Shown here piece after piece: positions 24,596 through 35,000 of a stretch of 64,000 bases of DNA. The notes below the pieces were generated by a model, which saw only the letters and a list, made by a program, of their open reading frames with translations, made no database searches and was not told where the DNA came from. Both the position numbers and the translations under genes were made by a program. Origin of the DNA: Mucilaginibacter sp. (GTDB lineage: Bacteria > Bacteroidota > Bacteroidia > Sphingobacteriales > Sphingobacteriaceae); contig NZ_JAQBOC010000006.1 of the NCBI RefSeq assembly GCF_028288225.1, positions 19,638 through 83,637 on the forward strand. The letters run 5' to 3'. Within the stretch, counting starts at the first letter, position 1. Every line of letters begins with the position of its first letter.

Positions 24596-26185
24596 TTATT
24601 GTTGTACCTGTGGTCGTTGAACTTCTTGTTTTACAGGTTCAGGCTTCTTAGCCTCAACCGGTTTTGGTCGTGGTTGAGTCACAGGCCGTACAACAGGTCT
24701 TGGATTCTGCTGACCTTGCTGCGGATTTGGATTTACCTGACCACTATTAGGTCTTGGATTCTGTTGACCTTGCTGCGGGCTCGGATTTACCTGTCCGTTA
24801 TTCGGTCTTGGATTCTGCTGACCCTGCGGATTTGGATTTACCTGTCCGTTATTCGGTCTTGGATACTGCTGACCCTGCGGATTTGGGTTTACCTGTCCGT
24901 TATTCGGTCTTGGATTCTGCTGACCATGCGGATTTGGGTTTACCTGACCAGTATTCGGTCTTGGATTCTGCTGACCTTGCTGTGGATTGGGGTTTACCTG
25001 TCCGTTATTCGGTCTTGGATTTTGATTTCCTTGTCCATTTTCAGGTCTTGGATTTTGCTGTCCCTGTTGCGGGCTAGGATTTTGGTTATTATCTTGTCCA
25101 TTACCCGGTCTTGGGTTTTGATTTCCCTGTTGCGGATTTGGATTTACCTGTCCATTATTCGGTTTTGGGTACTGCTGACCTTGCTGCGGATTTGGATTTA
25201 CCTGTCCGTTATTTGGTCTTGGGTTTTGATTTCCTTGTCCATTTTCAGGTCTTGGATTTTGCCGACCCTGTTGCGAATTTGGATTTTGGTTATTACCCTG
25301 ACCATTGCCTGGCCTTTGGTTTTGTTGGTTAGGGTTTCTATAATCGCCTTGTCCAAAATTTACCACACGCTGAGGCACAGGCCTTTTACCACCCTGATCT
25401 GTTGGGGTTTGTTTTATAACCGGCCTGTAAACATTCAGCTGGTTATTTGATAATGATTGCCCGGGTTTATTAATAATACCGATCCTAACGGGCCTTATAG
25501 TGGTATTGGTTCTACTTTCAACATCATTAACCCTTGGACCACGATTGTAAGTAAATCCCCGGTGATTATTTCTGCCATTGCTGTTATTATAGTTGCCGGT
25601 GTTTATATTATTTATAATGGTTGTATTATTAATAACAGTTACATTATTCCTAACTATATAATGATTAATATTTGCCTGGTTAATGTGCCCTGCCTGTACA
25701 TAATTCCAGTCCTCATTTCTTGGTCTCCAATTAGCATTATAACCAACATTAGGAGGCAATGGTGCCCATCCGTAATAGTCACCACTCTGGCCCCAGGTTA
25801 CCCATGCAGGCGCCCACTCGTTCCCCGGCATCCACATCCATCCGTAACCACCATCGTAAAACCATCTGCCATAGTGGAAGGGTGCCCATCCCCAGCTGTA
25901 GTTTGATACCCAGGTCCAGCCTTCATCACTGTAAACCCAATTACCATCGGTATCATAGGGCCTAAAATTCTCATCAACATTTGGCTGCCATACGTAACCA
26001 TAATCCGGGTAATCTATCCATTGCCCATAAGGACTAAGCTCGTCATAAAATACCTGGTCTGTTACCGGCTGTTGGGCGTATTGTGACTGGTCATCATAAA
26101 CCGGCTGGGGATTACTGGTGTATATTATTGGTGAGCAGGAACTTAAAATTACTGCTACCGGTAGTATGTAAAATATTTTTTTCAT
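24596..26185 (-). CDS. DUF6600-type lipoprotein with long Pro/Gln/Asn repeat tail
   Basis: A 529-residue lipoprotein (signal MKKIFYILPVAVILSSC, Cys17). Residues about 45-165 are rich in aromatic motifs (LSPYGQWIDYPDYGYVWQP, GWAPFHYGRWFY, GWMWMPGNEWAPAWVTW), which fits the DUF6600 / YXWXXP-type domain. An Asn-rich linker follows, then from about 285 to 500 a tandem array with unit near NPRPNNGQVNPNPQQGQQ (16-18 residues, about a dozen copies), and a Lys/Pro/Gln end. The tail should be disordered and could span the cell wall or surface. Function is unknown. The repeated DNA makes copy number likely to vary between strains. Confidence 0.8.
   Translation of the reverse strand: MKKIFYILPVAVILSSCSPIIYTSNPQPVYDDQSQYAQQPVTDQVFYDELSPYGQWIDYPDYGYVWQPNVDENFRPYDTDGNWVYSDEGWTWVSNYSWGWAPFHYGRWFYDGGYGWMWMPGNEWAPAWVTWGQSGDYYGWAPLPPNVGYNANWRPRNEDWNYVQAGHINQANINHYIVRNNVTVINNTTIINNINTGNYNNSNGRNNHRGFTYNRGPRVNDVESRTNTTIRPVRIGIINKPGQSLSNNQLNVYRPVIKQTPTDQGGKRPVPQRVVNFGQGDYRNPNQQNQRPGNGQGNNQNPNSQQGRQNPRPENGQGNQNPRPNNGQVNPNPQQGQQYPKPNNGQVNPNPQQGNQNPRPGNGQDNNQNPSPQQGQQNPRPENGQGNQNPRPNNGQVNPNPQQGQQNPRPNTGQVNPNPHGQQNPRPNNGQVNPNPQGQQYPRPNNGQVNPNPQGQQNPRPNNGQVNPSPQQGQQNPRPNSGQVNPNPQQGQQNPRPVVRPVTQPRPKPVEAKKPEPVKQEVQRPQVQQ
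24690..25320 (-). repeat. In-frame 48-54-bp tandem repeats inside the DUF6600 gene
   Basis: About a dozen near-identical units with core TTCGGTCTTGGATTCTGCTG and CCTGTCCGTTATT on the plus strand. Unit length varies by multiples of 3, preserving the minus-strand frame. This is a coding minisatellite, not a CRISPR array, because the units have no unique spacers. Confidence 0.85.
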
Positions 26186-26285
26186 GACAAGAACTGTTTA
26201 ATATGTATATAATAATTCCATATACATATGACAGGCGCAAAATTATTAAGTTTAATGGCAGCTAATAATTATTATTCATATTAAT

Positions 26286-26432
26286 AGTTGATTGAGTTAG
26301 ATTAGGTTGATTGAGTTGGATTCAGTTTTTACTTGGTCCGAATGCCCGAAAGAGACTCCTTATTAATAATTAAATAACCACTCATTAGTCAACTTAATCA
26401 ACCCATTAAACCTAATCTAACTCAATCAACCC
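26286..26432. repeat. TTGATTGAGTTAGATTAGG word repeat with inverted arm
   Basis: The left arm (26286-26325) and right arm (26386-26432, AACCTAATCTAACTCAATCA) are near-complementary and each is internally repetitive, around a ~60-bp interior. It lies between the DUF6600 and DUF1761 genes. Confidence 0.7.
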
Positions 26433-26438
26433 TAAAGA

Positions 26439-26852
26439 TCACCTCCACACTCCAATAATAGCTCCCATTAAAGTAAGTGATACAAGACTGTAACCGCCGT
26501 TTATAAATATGTAGCGCCAGCTCTTTAATTCAAATAAACTATGAATGGCAATGGCGCTAAATGTCCAGATTCCCGCTAAAAAACCTGCTTCTGCACCCCA
26601 AGCCACAGTGGTTTTACCGGCACATGAATCTGCAAGAAACAGCCCCAGGTTTACCGCCATAATGAGTGAAAAAACTGCTGTAAAGCCAAATATTTTGCCT
26701 TTGTTGCCTGTTTGAATCTGTTCCATGGTTAGGTTGCTGTCTGTCATCCAGGCATTGCCAAATAAAGGCTTTGAATACCAAATCCCTCCTATCATAAATG
26801 CTGATAACCCTGCTACAATTATAGCAAGCCAGTTAATGTGTGAAATGTCCAT
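26439..26852 (-). CDS. DUF1761-family membrane protein
   Basis: A 137-residue protein with four membrane helices and the DUF1761 pattern INWLAIIVAGLSAFMIGGIWYSKPLFG at the start and a final GAIIGVWR. The family is widespread, small and of unknown function. It stands alone and ends just beside the TTGATTGAG word repeat. Confidence 0.85.
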   Translation of the reverse strand: MDISHINWLAIIVAGLSAFMIGGIWYSKPLFGNAWMTDSNLTMEQIQTGNKGKIFGFTAVFSLIMAVNLGLFLADSCAGKTTVAWGAEAGFLAGIWTFSAIAIHSLFELKSWRYIFINGGYSLVSLTLMGAIIGVWR

Positions 26853-27023
26853 TGTTTAAATATTTAAGTTTCAATAAATATAATAATATATTATACCTAA
26901 GTCAAAAGTTTAAGTGGCATACTTAAATTGTTCTTATAATTTAATTGCCATTAAATTATAAGAAATAGGAGTTGAAATAGAGCGAAATTTTTGGTTGATG
27001 CTTATAAGATTAGCTTAAGCAGT

Positions 27024-27323
27024 TTATTTTTCCTCACATTGTGGCAATAATAAAAGATTGTCTGTTATAGTTTCATCAACAACGGTTTTAACATATTTAT
27101 TCCCCCGCGGGCAAACTGCAGGTATAAGGTAGGTTTTTTTTCCCTTAGTATCAGTAATATAAGCCTCGCCGTTACCTTCCTTTATCCAGTCATGCATCAG
27201 CGTTCGTTCGGTTACACCGTTTACGTTTATCCGTTCATTAATCCATTCAAAATGATCAATCTCTAAATAAGGGTTATCGTTACTGTCCTCATCCTTTTTA
27301 ATGCAAATTATTCTTACGGCCAT
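27024..27323 (-). CDS. DUF3892-like small protein
   Basis: A 99-residue cytosolic protein: MAVRIICIKKDEDSNDNPYLEIDHFEW at the start, a TERTLMHDWIKEG centre and AYITDTKGKKTYLIPAVCPRGNKYVKT. The last segment (pro-x-arg-gly-asn-lys-tyr-val-lys-thr) and the overall order resemble DUF3892, a family of unknown function. No operon partner is present. Confidence 0.65.
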   Translation of the reverse strand: MAVRIICIKKDEDSNDNPYLEIDHFEWINERINVNGVTERTLMHDWIKEGNGEAYITDTKGKKTYLIPAVCPRGNKYVKTVVDETITDNLLLLPQCEEK

Positions 27324-27536
27324 TTTCGTCGTGTTAGTTAATCAGGTGCGGTAAAAATAAATCAAAGAGCTTAACAAGTATTGAGTATTTCCACCTGTTT
27401 TGATGCGTAAAACTACGTATTGTACCGGGTTGTAAACATTTGTTTTAATTTAATGGATATAAATTATTCCCGCGGGCAACCTTTTCTACTCACCATCCGT
27501 GATACTATAAACAACATTTAATTAAATACCTATCTC

Positions 27537-27896
27537 ATGAAAAGGAAATTCATTTATTTATCGCTGGTAGTTTTAGCTTGCATATCATTAATTTACAGCT
27601 GTTCATCAAACAAAGCAAAAGTAAACCCTACGCCCTCTACCCCTGCTGCTACAGTGGCTATACAAAATTTTGCATTTGTGCCGGCAACTGTAAACATTAA
27701 GGTTGGGAACTCTGTAACCTGGACAAACATGGATACCGCACCCCATACAGCAACTGACCTGGCAAATGCATTTGATAGTGGTAGCCTTGCAACCGGTGAA
27801 ACTTTTAATTTCACATTTAATACGGCGGGTACTTATACCTATCACTGCCTCATCCATTCAATGATGAAAAATGCGACAGTGATTGTAAGTAACTAA
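27537..27896 (+). CDS. Cupredoxin-domain lipoprotein (plastocyanin-like)
   Basis: A 119-residue type I copper protein anchored as a lipoprotein (signal MKRKFIYLSLVVLACISLIYSC, Cys22). The blue-copper ligands are complete: His70 in DTAPHTAT and Cys104, His107 and Met110 in YHCLIHSMM. The short loop between the last ligands is typical of plastocyanin/amicyanin-like electron carriers. It is presumably periplasmic and electron-shuttling; the partner is not evident. A G:U-containing terminator follows. Confidence 0.9.
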   Translation: MKRKFIYLSLVVLACISLIYSCSSNKAKVNPTPSTPAATVAIQNFAFVPATVNIKVGNSVTWTNMDTAPHTATDLANAFDSGSLATGETFNFTFNTAGTYTYHCLIHSMMKNATVIVSN

Positions 27897-27932
27897 TTTG
27901 AAAGTTTTTGTTAAGGTATAATAATGATGAGA

Positions 27933-27957
27933 GGCACTGTGGCTTTACCGCGGTGCC
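27933..27957 (+). terminator. Terminator of the cupredoxin gene
   Basis: A 10-bp stem with two G:U pairs (GGCACTGTGG with CCGCGGTGCC), a 5-base loop and a following CTTTTATTTTT run. Confidence 0.8.
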
Positions 27958-27971
27958 CTTTTATTTTTAAT

Positions 27972-28658
27972 TTATTGCTTCACCTTCCGCATCAAATCAT
28001 CCCTTAAATTCATTGATACCGGGATCTTTGTTCCATCAATCAGAACCTGGTTCCGCTCTATCTTTTCTATTTTGGCAATAGCAACAATATATGATTTATG
28101 TACCTTTTGAAAAGCATCCTGTGGCAATTTGTCCAGCAATTCGGTCAATGTCATCCGGGTTAGGGTACGTTTTTCGCCTTCATAAATGCTCAGGTAATTA
28201 TCACCTGCTTCAATGTATGTTATTTTCGATGGATCAATTTTTACCAGGTTATACCCATCCTTTACAAAAAGGCCACTATTTAAGCCCTGCTGTTTGTTTT
28301 CGGCCATTATCCTTTCATTAACCAAAGCACAGGCCTGCAACAGGCGACTTAAACTAATTGGCTTTAGCAGGTAATCGGTAGCTGCAAGATCAAAACCTTT
28401 AACTGCATATTCAGGATAAGCTGTAGTAAATACAATGTGTGCCTGCTTTGGTATCAATGCGGCAAACTCAATCCCGGTTAAATCCGGCATCCTAATGTCT
28501 AAAAACACAAGATCAACTTTATTTTGCTGCAAAAAAGCCAATGCATCAGTCGTGCTTACAAACGTTGCCTTCAGATCTAAAAACGGAACCTTCTCTGCAT
28601 GTGTTTTAAGCACATCCAATGCAATCGGCTCATCATCTATAGCTATCGCGCTTATCAT
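27972..28658 (-). CDS. LytTR-family response regulator
   Basis: A 228-residue regulator with an N-terminal receiver domain (acidic pair Asp8/Asp9, phosphoacceptor Asp54 in VFLDIRMPDL, Lys in YLLKPISL) and a C-terminal LytTR DNA-binding domain (about 130-228, GYNLVKIDPSKITYIEAGDNY, KVHKSYIVAI). It is the last gene of a three-gene unit. Its ATG overlaps the stop of the upstream TlpA-like gene, so translation is coupled. The cognate kinase is two genes upstream. Targets are unknown. Confidence 0.93.
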   Translation of the reverse strand: MISAIAIDDEPIALDVLKTHAEKVPFLDLKATFVSTTDALAFLQQNKVDLVFLDIRMPDLTGIEFAALIPKQAHIVFTTAYPEYAVKGFDLAATDYLLKPISLSRLLQACALVNERIMAENKQQGLNSGLFVKDGYNLVKIDPSKITYIEAGDNYLSIYEGEKRTLTRMTLTELLDKLPQDAFQKVHKSYIVAIAKIEKIERNQVLIDGTKIPVSMNLRDDLMRKVKQ

Positions 28659-29800
28659 TATTTATCCCCGGCTTGTTCCAGTTGTTTCTTTAATTCTCCG
28701 GGTTCAATATTTTTTGCAATTACCCTGCCTTTTGGATCTATCAGCACGTTTTGCGGGATGGCTTTAATACCATATTGTTTTATTACCGTATTATCCCAGT
28801 GCTTTAAGTCTGATACCTGAGGCCATGTTAAGCCATCATCTTTAATGGCCTTTAGCCATGCTGCTTTTGTATCATGCCCATCAAGCGATACACCCAATAT
28901 AGTAAAGTTTTTACCTTTTACCTGTTTAAAAGCCTTCACCCATTTCGGGTTTTCAAACCGGCATGGCCCGCACCATGATGCCCAAAAATCAATCAGCACA
29001 AATTTGCCCCGAAATGATGTAAGCTTAACCGGCCGGCCTTTCACATCATTTTGGGTAAAGTTGGGTGCTATGGAACCCACAACCACCTTGCTTTCTAACA
29101 GCATCTTAAACTGTGCGCCCGTTTTGCCATTTCGCAAACCAACATCTATTTTTTTAAATAAAGGGTTTATTTCGGCGGTATCCGGGAAGGCTCCGGCATA
29201 GTCAATAAGCGTTACAAGCGCTATGTAGCTTTTAGGATTTTGCTGAATGAACTTTTTCAACAACGGCCGGCGGGCGGCTTTAAGACTGTCATCATAGGCT
29301 ACATAGGCCTTTTCGGCCGCCGGTGTGTGTAATTTTTGCATTTGGGCCGACAAGTGATAAAGTTTGTGCTCAGCATTTACACCAATTAGTACCTTCAATC
29401 TTGTATAATCCTGGTTAACCTGCGAATTGGTAAAAACCGCCGTCGAAACAGAATCTTTCAACTTTAACGCGATGTTACCGGGCTGCATATAAAGTTTCAA
29501 GGCGTCAATTTCGTCAACAGGGATTTTAAGCAGCCTTTTCAGGCCGATGCCTCTATGGTCCATTAACAGCGTTGCAAATAGTACATCTTTCCAGGTTCCC
29601 TTAACCTCGAATTGCCGGTTAACAACCGCGGCAGAATCAACGTATTTTTGCCCTTCGAACTGGTAAAGCAAATACACTTTTGAAGCCTTGCCCGATTGGC
29701 CCATATTGCCGGTGATTGTAAATCCGAGGGGCGCCTGGGCCATTAATTTATCGCTGAATTGTGTGCATAAGACAGCGATTATTAATATTATCTTTTTCAT
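28658..29800 (-). CDS. TlpA-like thioredoxin-fold protein with DUF4369-like N-terminus
   Basis: A 380-residue exported protein (signal peptide ending near KLMAQ). The N-terminal ~115 residues resemble DUF4369 (FTITGNMGQSG...VYLLYQFEGQKYVDSAAV), followed by a helical linker. The C-terminal AhpC/TlpA-type thioredoxin domain (about 240-380) has active-site Cys277 and Cys280 in WASWCGPC and a cis-Pro in IKAIPQNVLID. It is expected to act as a periplasmic thiol-disulfide reductant. It sits between the sensor kinase (16 bp downstream of it) and the response regulator (1-bp overlap), an arrangement that suggests the pathway senses or controls envelope redox state (inference). Confidence 0.9.
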   Translation of the reverse strand: MKKIILIIAVLCTQFSDKLMAQAPLGFTITGNMGQSGKASKVYLLYQFEGQKYVDSAAVVNRQFEVKGTWKDVLFATLLMDHRGIGLKRLLKIPVDEIDALKLYMQPGNIALKLKDSVSTAVFTNSQVNQDYTRLKVLIGVNAEHKLYHLSAQMQKLHTPAAEKAYVAYDDSLKAARRPLLKKFIQQNPKSYIALVTLIDYAGAFPDTAEINPLFKKIDVGLRNGKTGAQFKMLLESKVVVGSIAPNFTQNDVKGRPVKLTSFRGKFVLIDFWASWCGPCRFENPKWVKAFKQVKGKNFTILGVSLDGHDTKAAWLKAIKDDGLTWPQVSDLKHWDNTVIKQYGIKAIPQNVLIDPKGRVIAKNIEPGELKKQLEQAGDK

Positions 29801-29816
29801 AATGATATTGGTTTAG

Positions 29817-30881
29817 TTAGATTACAATTGAAAGATTAACCCTGAATGTATTCCTGTCGTTTTGGACAGAAAGCTGGTGCAGGCCCGGGTACAACATTTG
29901 AAGGCGCTGCGTCACGTTTGATATGCCCAGGCCTGAACCTTTCTCTGCATTGACGCTTGAAAAAACACTATTTTCAATAATCATGATAAGTTGATGCTCC
30001 TTAACGTAAATATTAAGGTTAATGTTGCTGGGCTTATCCATGCTGATGCCATACTTCCATGCGTTTTCTATCAGCGGGATCAGGAGCATCGGAGCTATCT
30101 TGTATTTTATATCTGGATGTTTTATCTCTATATTAATAGCTATGTTATCTTTTTGAGGAATTCTCAGTTTTTGCAGTTCAAGATAATTTTCAACAAACTT
30201 TAATTCTGTTTCCAGGCTGATAAAATTCTCTTTTATACCATCCATATTATAACGCATCATATCTGATAGCAACTCAATAGCCCCGGCTGTCTTCACTGCC
30301 TTTTCATTTAGCGCCATGCCATAAAGGTTGTTAAGTGTATTAAAAAAAAAATGCGGATTGATCTGTGCCTTTAATAAATGCAACTCACTCTCTGATTTTT
30401 TTTGATAAAACTTTATCCATTGATAGCGCTCATAAAAGAAATTATATAATACAGCATATCCAGCAATATAGGCTATTATAAACAGCGCCGCCTCGATAAA
30501 TTGAGCTAGTATGGGATAAAAAACATAATGCCTGGTGAAAATCAGGCTTACTGCACCTCCGGTAATCCCCAGGCAAATGCTGCTAAAAACAAACCATACT
30601 AAATTTTTTCGTTGAAAAACAAACCGGAAGTTTACTTCGGCCAAAAAAGCCAGCAGTAAGATCCATAAACATAAAGGCTGATTTATATTGTGATTGATAA
30701 AATTATCCAAAAAGCTTACCGGTGAGCCATCCTTATTAACGGTATAAGCCAGGTCGAGCTTTACTTTATAGATGTACTCAAACCAGCTCCAGATATTTAC
30801 TATTAACCAAACTGTAATAACATGCAGCAGGAACCTTTTAACAAAGCTATAGATCGTTAATCTTGTAATTGACTCTTCCAT
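29817..30881 (-). CDS. LytS-type sensor histidine kinase
   Basis: A 354-residue kinase with four membrane helices in residues about 15-150, a short coiled segment and a His_kinase domain with the phospho-acceptor His177 in LKAQINPHFFFNTLNNL. The ATPase domain has ENAWKYGI (N box) and GSGLGISNVTQRL (G box). It lacks a large extracellular domain, so its signal is likely sensed in or near the membrane. It is the first gene of the kinase-TlpA-LytTR operon. Confidence 0.92.
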   Translation of the reverse strand: MEESITRLTIYSFVKRFLLHVITVWLIVNIWSWFEYIYKVKLDLAYTVNKDGSPVSFLDNFINHNINQPLCLWILLLAFLAEVNFRFVFQRKNLVWFVFSSICLGITGGAVSLIFTRHYVFYPILAQFIEAALFIIAYIAGYAVLYNFFYERYQWIKFYQKKSESELHLLKAQINPHFFFNTLNNLYGMALNEKAVKTAGAIELLSDMMRYNMDGIKENFISLETELKFVENYLELQKLRIPQKDNIAINIEIKHPDIKYKIAPMLLIPLIENAWKYGISMDKPSNINLNIYVKEHQLIMIIENSVFSSVNAEKGSGLGISNVTQRLQMLYPGLHQLSVQNDRNTFRVNLSIVI

Positions 30882-31114
30882 TTTTTATTTGCTTACTCAA
30901 ATGAAAGAGGATTTTTTGACCCGGTAAAATAAATGAGCTGAAAGTACTGAACTTTGGGGTGAAATGAGGGATATATCTGTATGGATTGGGTTGCCGCGCT
31001 ACCGCTCAGTAATGACAAAAACTTAATAGGAATTCAAAAATTAACGAAAAGGTGTCTTTTATAAATTGAATTCTGAAAATTCTTTAATTCGGTGAATTTT
31101 GATTCAGACAATAA

Positions 31115-31468
31115 TCAGCCCATAAAAAACTGCTGGGTCACAATTTTTCCATTATCAACTTTATAAACGCAAAGCTCTTCAAGCAGTTTGCTTTCCTGCC
31201 CTTTAACGGTAAAATGTATTGACATAATTACACTAAAATAACTGCCTGCAAAAAGTGCTTCAGACATTTTAATATCGTGGATTTCTACATTTGCAAGAAA
31301 CTGTTTTTCTCTTTCAATTAAATTATGAAGCCCGGTAAAAGGCTCATTTTTATAATTGGGGTCAATACTCACCGCATTATCGTCATATAATTCAGTATAG
31401 GCTTCAACAAATTTAAGTTCAGTGCATAACGATGTTAGTCGATTGGCGATTTCAGGTATAGTGTTCAT
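31115..31468 (-). CDS. SnoaL/NTF2-like protein
   Basis: About 117 residues from ATG 31468 (MNTIPEIANRL). The frame opens 13 codons earlier but that stretch is poorly conserved-looking. The pattern TELKFVEAYTELYDDNAVSIDP, ...GLHNLIEREKQFLAN and ...YFSVIMSIHFTVKGQ fits the cone-shaped NTF2-like superfamily (SnoaL-like polyketide-cyclase-type or small ligand-binding proteins). No catalytic residues can be assigned. It stands alone. Confidence 0.75.
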   Translation of the reverse strand: MNTIPEIANRLTSLCTELKFVEAYTELYDDNAVSIDPNYKNEPFTGLHNLIEREKQFLANVEIHDIKMSEALFAGSYFSVIMSIHFTVKGQESKLLEELCVYKVDNGKIVTQQFFMG

Positions 31469-32024
31469 TCTTTTGAAAGCATCTCTTATGACACTGACTA
31501 ACGTCAATGATAAACGAATGTTTACTACTTCAGTTATTTAAAGCCAAGAATGATACAGAAATGATATAACAAAGAAGTCTTTAACTGATCTTATACAAAA
31601 CATGTTGTTTTAATACATGCCCGTTTTCAATGGATGGATGTTCAAAAAACCGAAAGAAAAGACAACAATCAGTTTATCGGATTTTCTATAAATATTTCTT
31701 TCATACGCTTTCAATTACAATTGTCGTTACTAATAGGTATTAAAGTGAAAAAAAATAAATTTTTAAAGGATAATCTCTTGTAATACCTCATTTCCTCATT
31801 GTATATGGATTTAGTAGAAGTTAATGAATAATCAAATTACAACAATTCATAGTGTCAATTTATAAAACTAACACCATAAAGTATATTTTATTAACAATTT
31901 AATAATTTAACGCATTATAAATATCAGGTTATTTAGAAAAATTTAAAAATTTTAAGATATTTTCAATTTAAACTCACATTCTGTAACTTCGTAGTTGCAC
32001 CATTTATAAACTTTTATTAATACA
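31469..32024. other. AT-rich spacer upstream of gltB
   Basis: About 550 bases with no gene I can support, strongly AT-rich toward gltB. A TAACTTCG near 31984 approximates a -7 element. No repeats of note were seen. Confidence 0.35.
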
Positions 32025-35000
32025 ATGGATCAAGCTGAAAGCCAACAGGGCCTTTACAGGCCAGAATTTGAACACGACTCGTGCGGTACCGGATTTATAA
32101 CTAACATTAATGGTCATAAAAGTTACCAGATAATTGACGATGCCCTTACCATGCTCGAAAACATGGAGCATCGCGGTGCCTGCGGTTGCGACCCCGAAAC
32201 CGGCGATGGTGCCGGGATACTAATACAATTACCCCATGAATTTTTCATGGAAGAATGCTCTAACCTGGAAATCAGTTTGCCTGAACCAGGTGAATACGGC
32301 GTTGGGATGATCTTTTTCCCAAAGGAATCGGCTCTTAAAAAGGCTTGTAAAACAGTGATCGACAATGCGGTTGAAAAACTCGGGCTGCATACTTTGGGCT
32401 ATCGCAAAGTATCCGTTAACTCGTCTGTTATTGGGGAAACTGCCCGCAAGGCTGAGCCAAATGTTGAGCAGATCTTTATTTTAAGACCGCATAACATTAC
32501 TAACACCGATGATTTTGAACGCAAGCTTTATATACTGAGGCGCTATATTAATAAAACAATTACTGAAACCATTCCTGCCGCAGCTGAGCACTTTTACTTT
32601 ACCTCGTTATCCTGTAAAACTATTGTTTACAAGGGACAGGTAACTACTTACCAGCTGCGTAAATATTTTACTGATCTTGCTGATTCGCGGATCGCATCAG
32701 GCTTTGCCATGATTCACTCCCGTTTCTCAACCAATACGTTCCCCTCATGGAAGCTTGCACAACCATTCAGGCTGATCGCCCATAATGGCGAGATCAATAC
32801 ACTTACAGGTAACTTAAACTGGTTTTATTCGGGCTTAAAATCATACGCATCTGCTTACTTCACCAACGAAGAAATGGAAATGCTGCTGCCGGTAATTGAT
32901 AATAATCAATCCGACTCGGCCTGCCTTGATAATATAATTGAGATCTTGCTGCACACCGGCCGCTCATTGCCGCATGTTATGATGATGCTGATTCCTGAAG
33001 CATGGGATGGCAACGAGCAAATGGACCCAATTAAAAAAGCATTTTACGAATTCCATGCGTCATTAATGGAACCATGGGATGGCCCTGCCGCTATTACTTT
33101 TACTGATGGCAGACTGGTAGGCGCATTGCTTGACAGGAACGGCTTGCGCCCTTTACGATTTGTAATAACCAATGATGGCCGCGTTATTGCCGCATCAGAA
33201 GCCGGCGTGCTTAACCTTGACGAAAGCCTGGTATTACGCAAAGGCCGCCTGCAGCCGGGCAAAATGTTACTGATTGATACCGAGCAGGGTATGATCATTA
33301 CTGATGATGAAATAAAACAGCAGATAGCATCACGTCAGCCTTATGGCCGTTGGCTTGAAAATTACAAGATCCGTTTAGGTGAGCTTGCTGAACCGCGTTT
33401 AGCATTTGCCAGCCTATCTGAAGCTGCCGTTTTCCGTTATCAGCAGGTCTTCGGATATACCCGCGAGGATATTGACACCATTATAAAGCCTATGGCATTG
33501 GATGGTAAAGAGCCAATTGGCTCAATGGGTACCGATGTGCCGCTTGCAATATTGTCTGACAAGCCGCAGCATTTGTCCAGTTACTTTAAACAGTTTTTTG
33601 CCCAGGTTACCAACCCTCCCATCGACCCGATCCGCGAACGTTTAGTAATGAGTTTAGCTACTTTTATAGGTAACAACGGCAATTTATTAGATGAGGATAA
33701 AATGCATTGTCATTGTGTGGTATTGCAGCATCCAATTCTTAAAAACCATCAGCTTGAAAAGTTAAGAAGTATTGATACCGGGATGTTCCATGCCAAAACC
33801 CTGCAAACCTATTATAATGCCGATGGCATGCCTGGCTCGCTTGAAAAAGGAATAGCAAGGCTTTGCCGTTATGCTGAGGATTCTGTTGATGATGGTTTTG
33901 AAGTATTGATATTGTCTGACCGTGCGATTGACTCGGAGCACGCCCCTATCCCGTCTTTATTAGCGGTATCAGCAGTACATCACCATTTGATCAGGAGCGG
34001 CCGTCGTGGTGCCGTAGGTTTAGTAGTTGAAACCGGCGATACCTGGGAAGTGCACCACTTTGCCTGCCTGCTTGCGTTTGGTGCAACAGCTATTAATCCG
34101 TACCTGGCGCTTTCAACCATTGAAACGCTGAAAAACAATGGCAGTTTAGAAACCAGCCTCGATTTAAAATCGCTGCAAAAAAACTATGTAAAATCTGTTA
34201 ATGATGGCTTGCTGAAGATCTTCTCAAAAATGGGAATCTCAACTTTGCAATCTTATCATGGTTCACAGGTATTTGAAATATTGGGGATCAATCAAACTGT
34301 TGTTAATAAATATTTCACAGGTGCTGTAACCCGTATTGGTGGTTTGGGGCTTGATGAAATTGCCCGCGAATCGCTTTGCAAACATAAAATAGGCTTTGGC
34401 GGATCCAAATCGGGAACAAATTTATTGCCTGAAGGCGGCATTTACCAGTGGAAACGCCGCGGCGAGCAGCACTTGTTTAATCCTACAACTGTTCACTTGT
34501 TGCAGCATGCTACCCGCAGCAATAGCTACGAAGTTTATAAAAACTACGCGAAAGAAATAAACGAGCAAAGTGAAAAGCATTTTACCATCCGTGGCTTGCT
34601 TGACTTTGCCCATCACCGCGAAGCAATAACAATCGACGAAGTTGAGCCTGCCGAAAATATCATGAAACGCTTTGCGACAGGCGCTATGTCATTCGGTTCT
34701 ATCTCACATGAGGCGCACAGCACAATGGCCATTGCCATGAATCGCATTGGCGGCAAAAGCAATACCGGCGAAGGTGGTGAGGATGAGTTAAGATATGAAT
34801 TGATGCCTAATGGCGATTCAATGCGTTCGGCTATCAAACAAGTGGCATCGGCCCGTTTTGGGGTTACCTCAAACTACTTGACTAATGCCGATGAACTGCA
34901 GATAAAAATGGCACAGGGTGCAAAACCAGGTGAAGGCGGTCAGCTTCCAGGTCATAAAGTTGATGACTGGATTGCTAAAACACGCCACTCAACTCCGGGT

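Noticed and set aside
24690..25320. CRISPR-like appearance of regularly spaced repeats
   Set aside because: Units are contiguous and coding, there are no unique spacers, and no cas genes are near.
24599..25450. 283-codon open frame on the plus strand across the DUF6600 gene
   Set aside because: It mirrors the in-frame minisatellite on the other strand. It has a repetitive Leu/Arg/Ile/Trp composition and no start context or homology signs.
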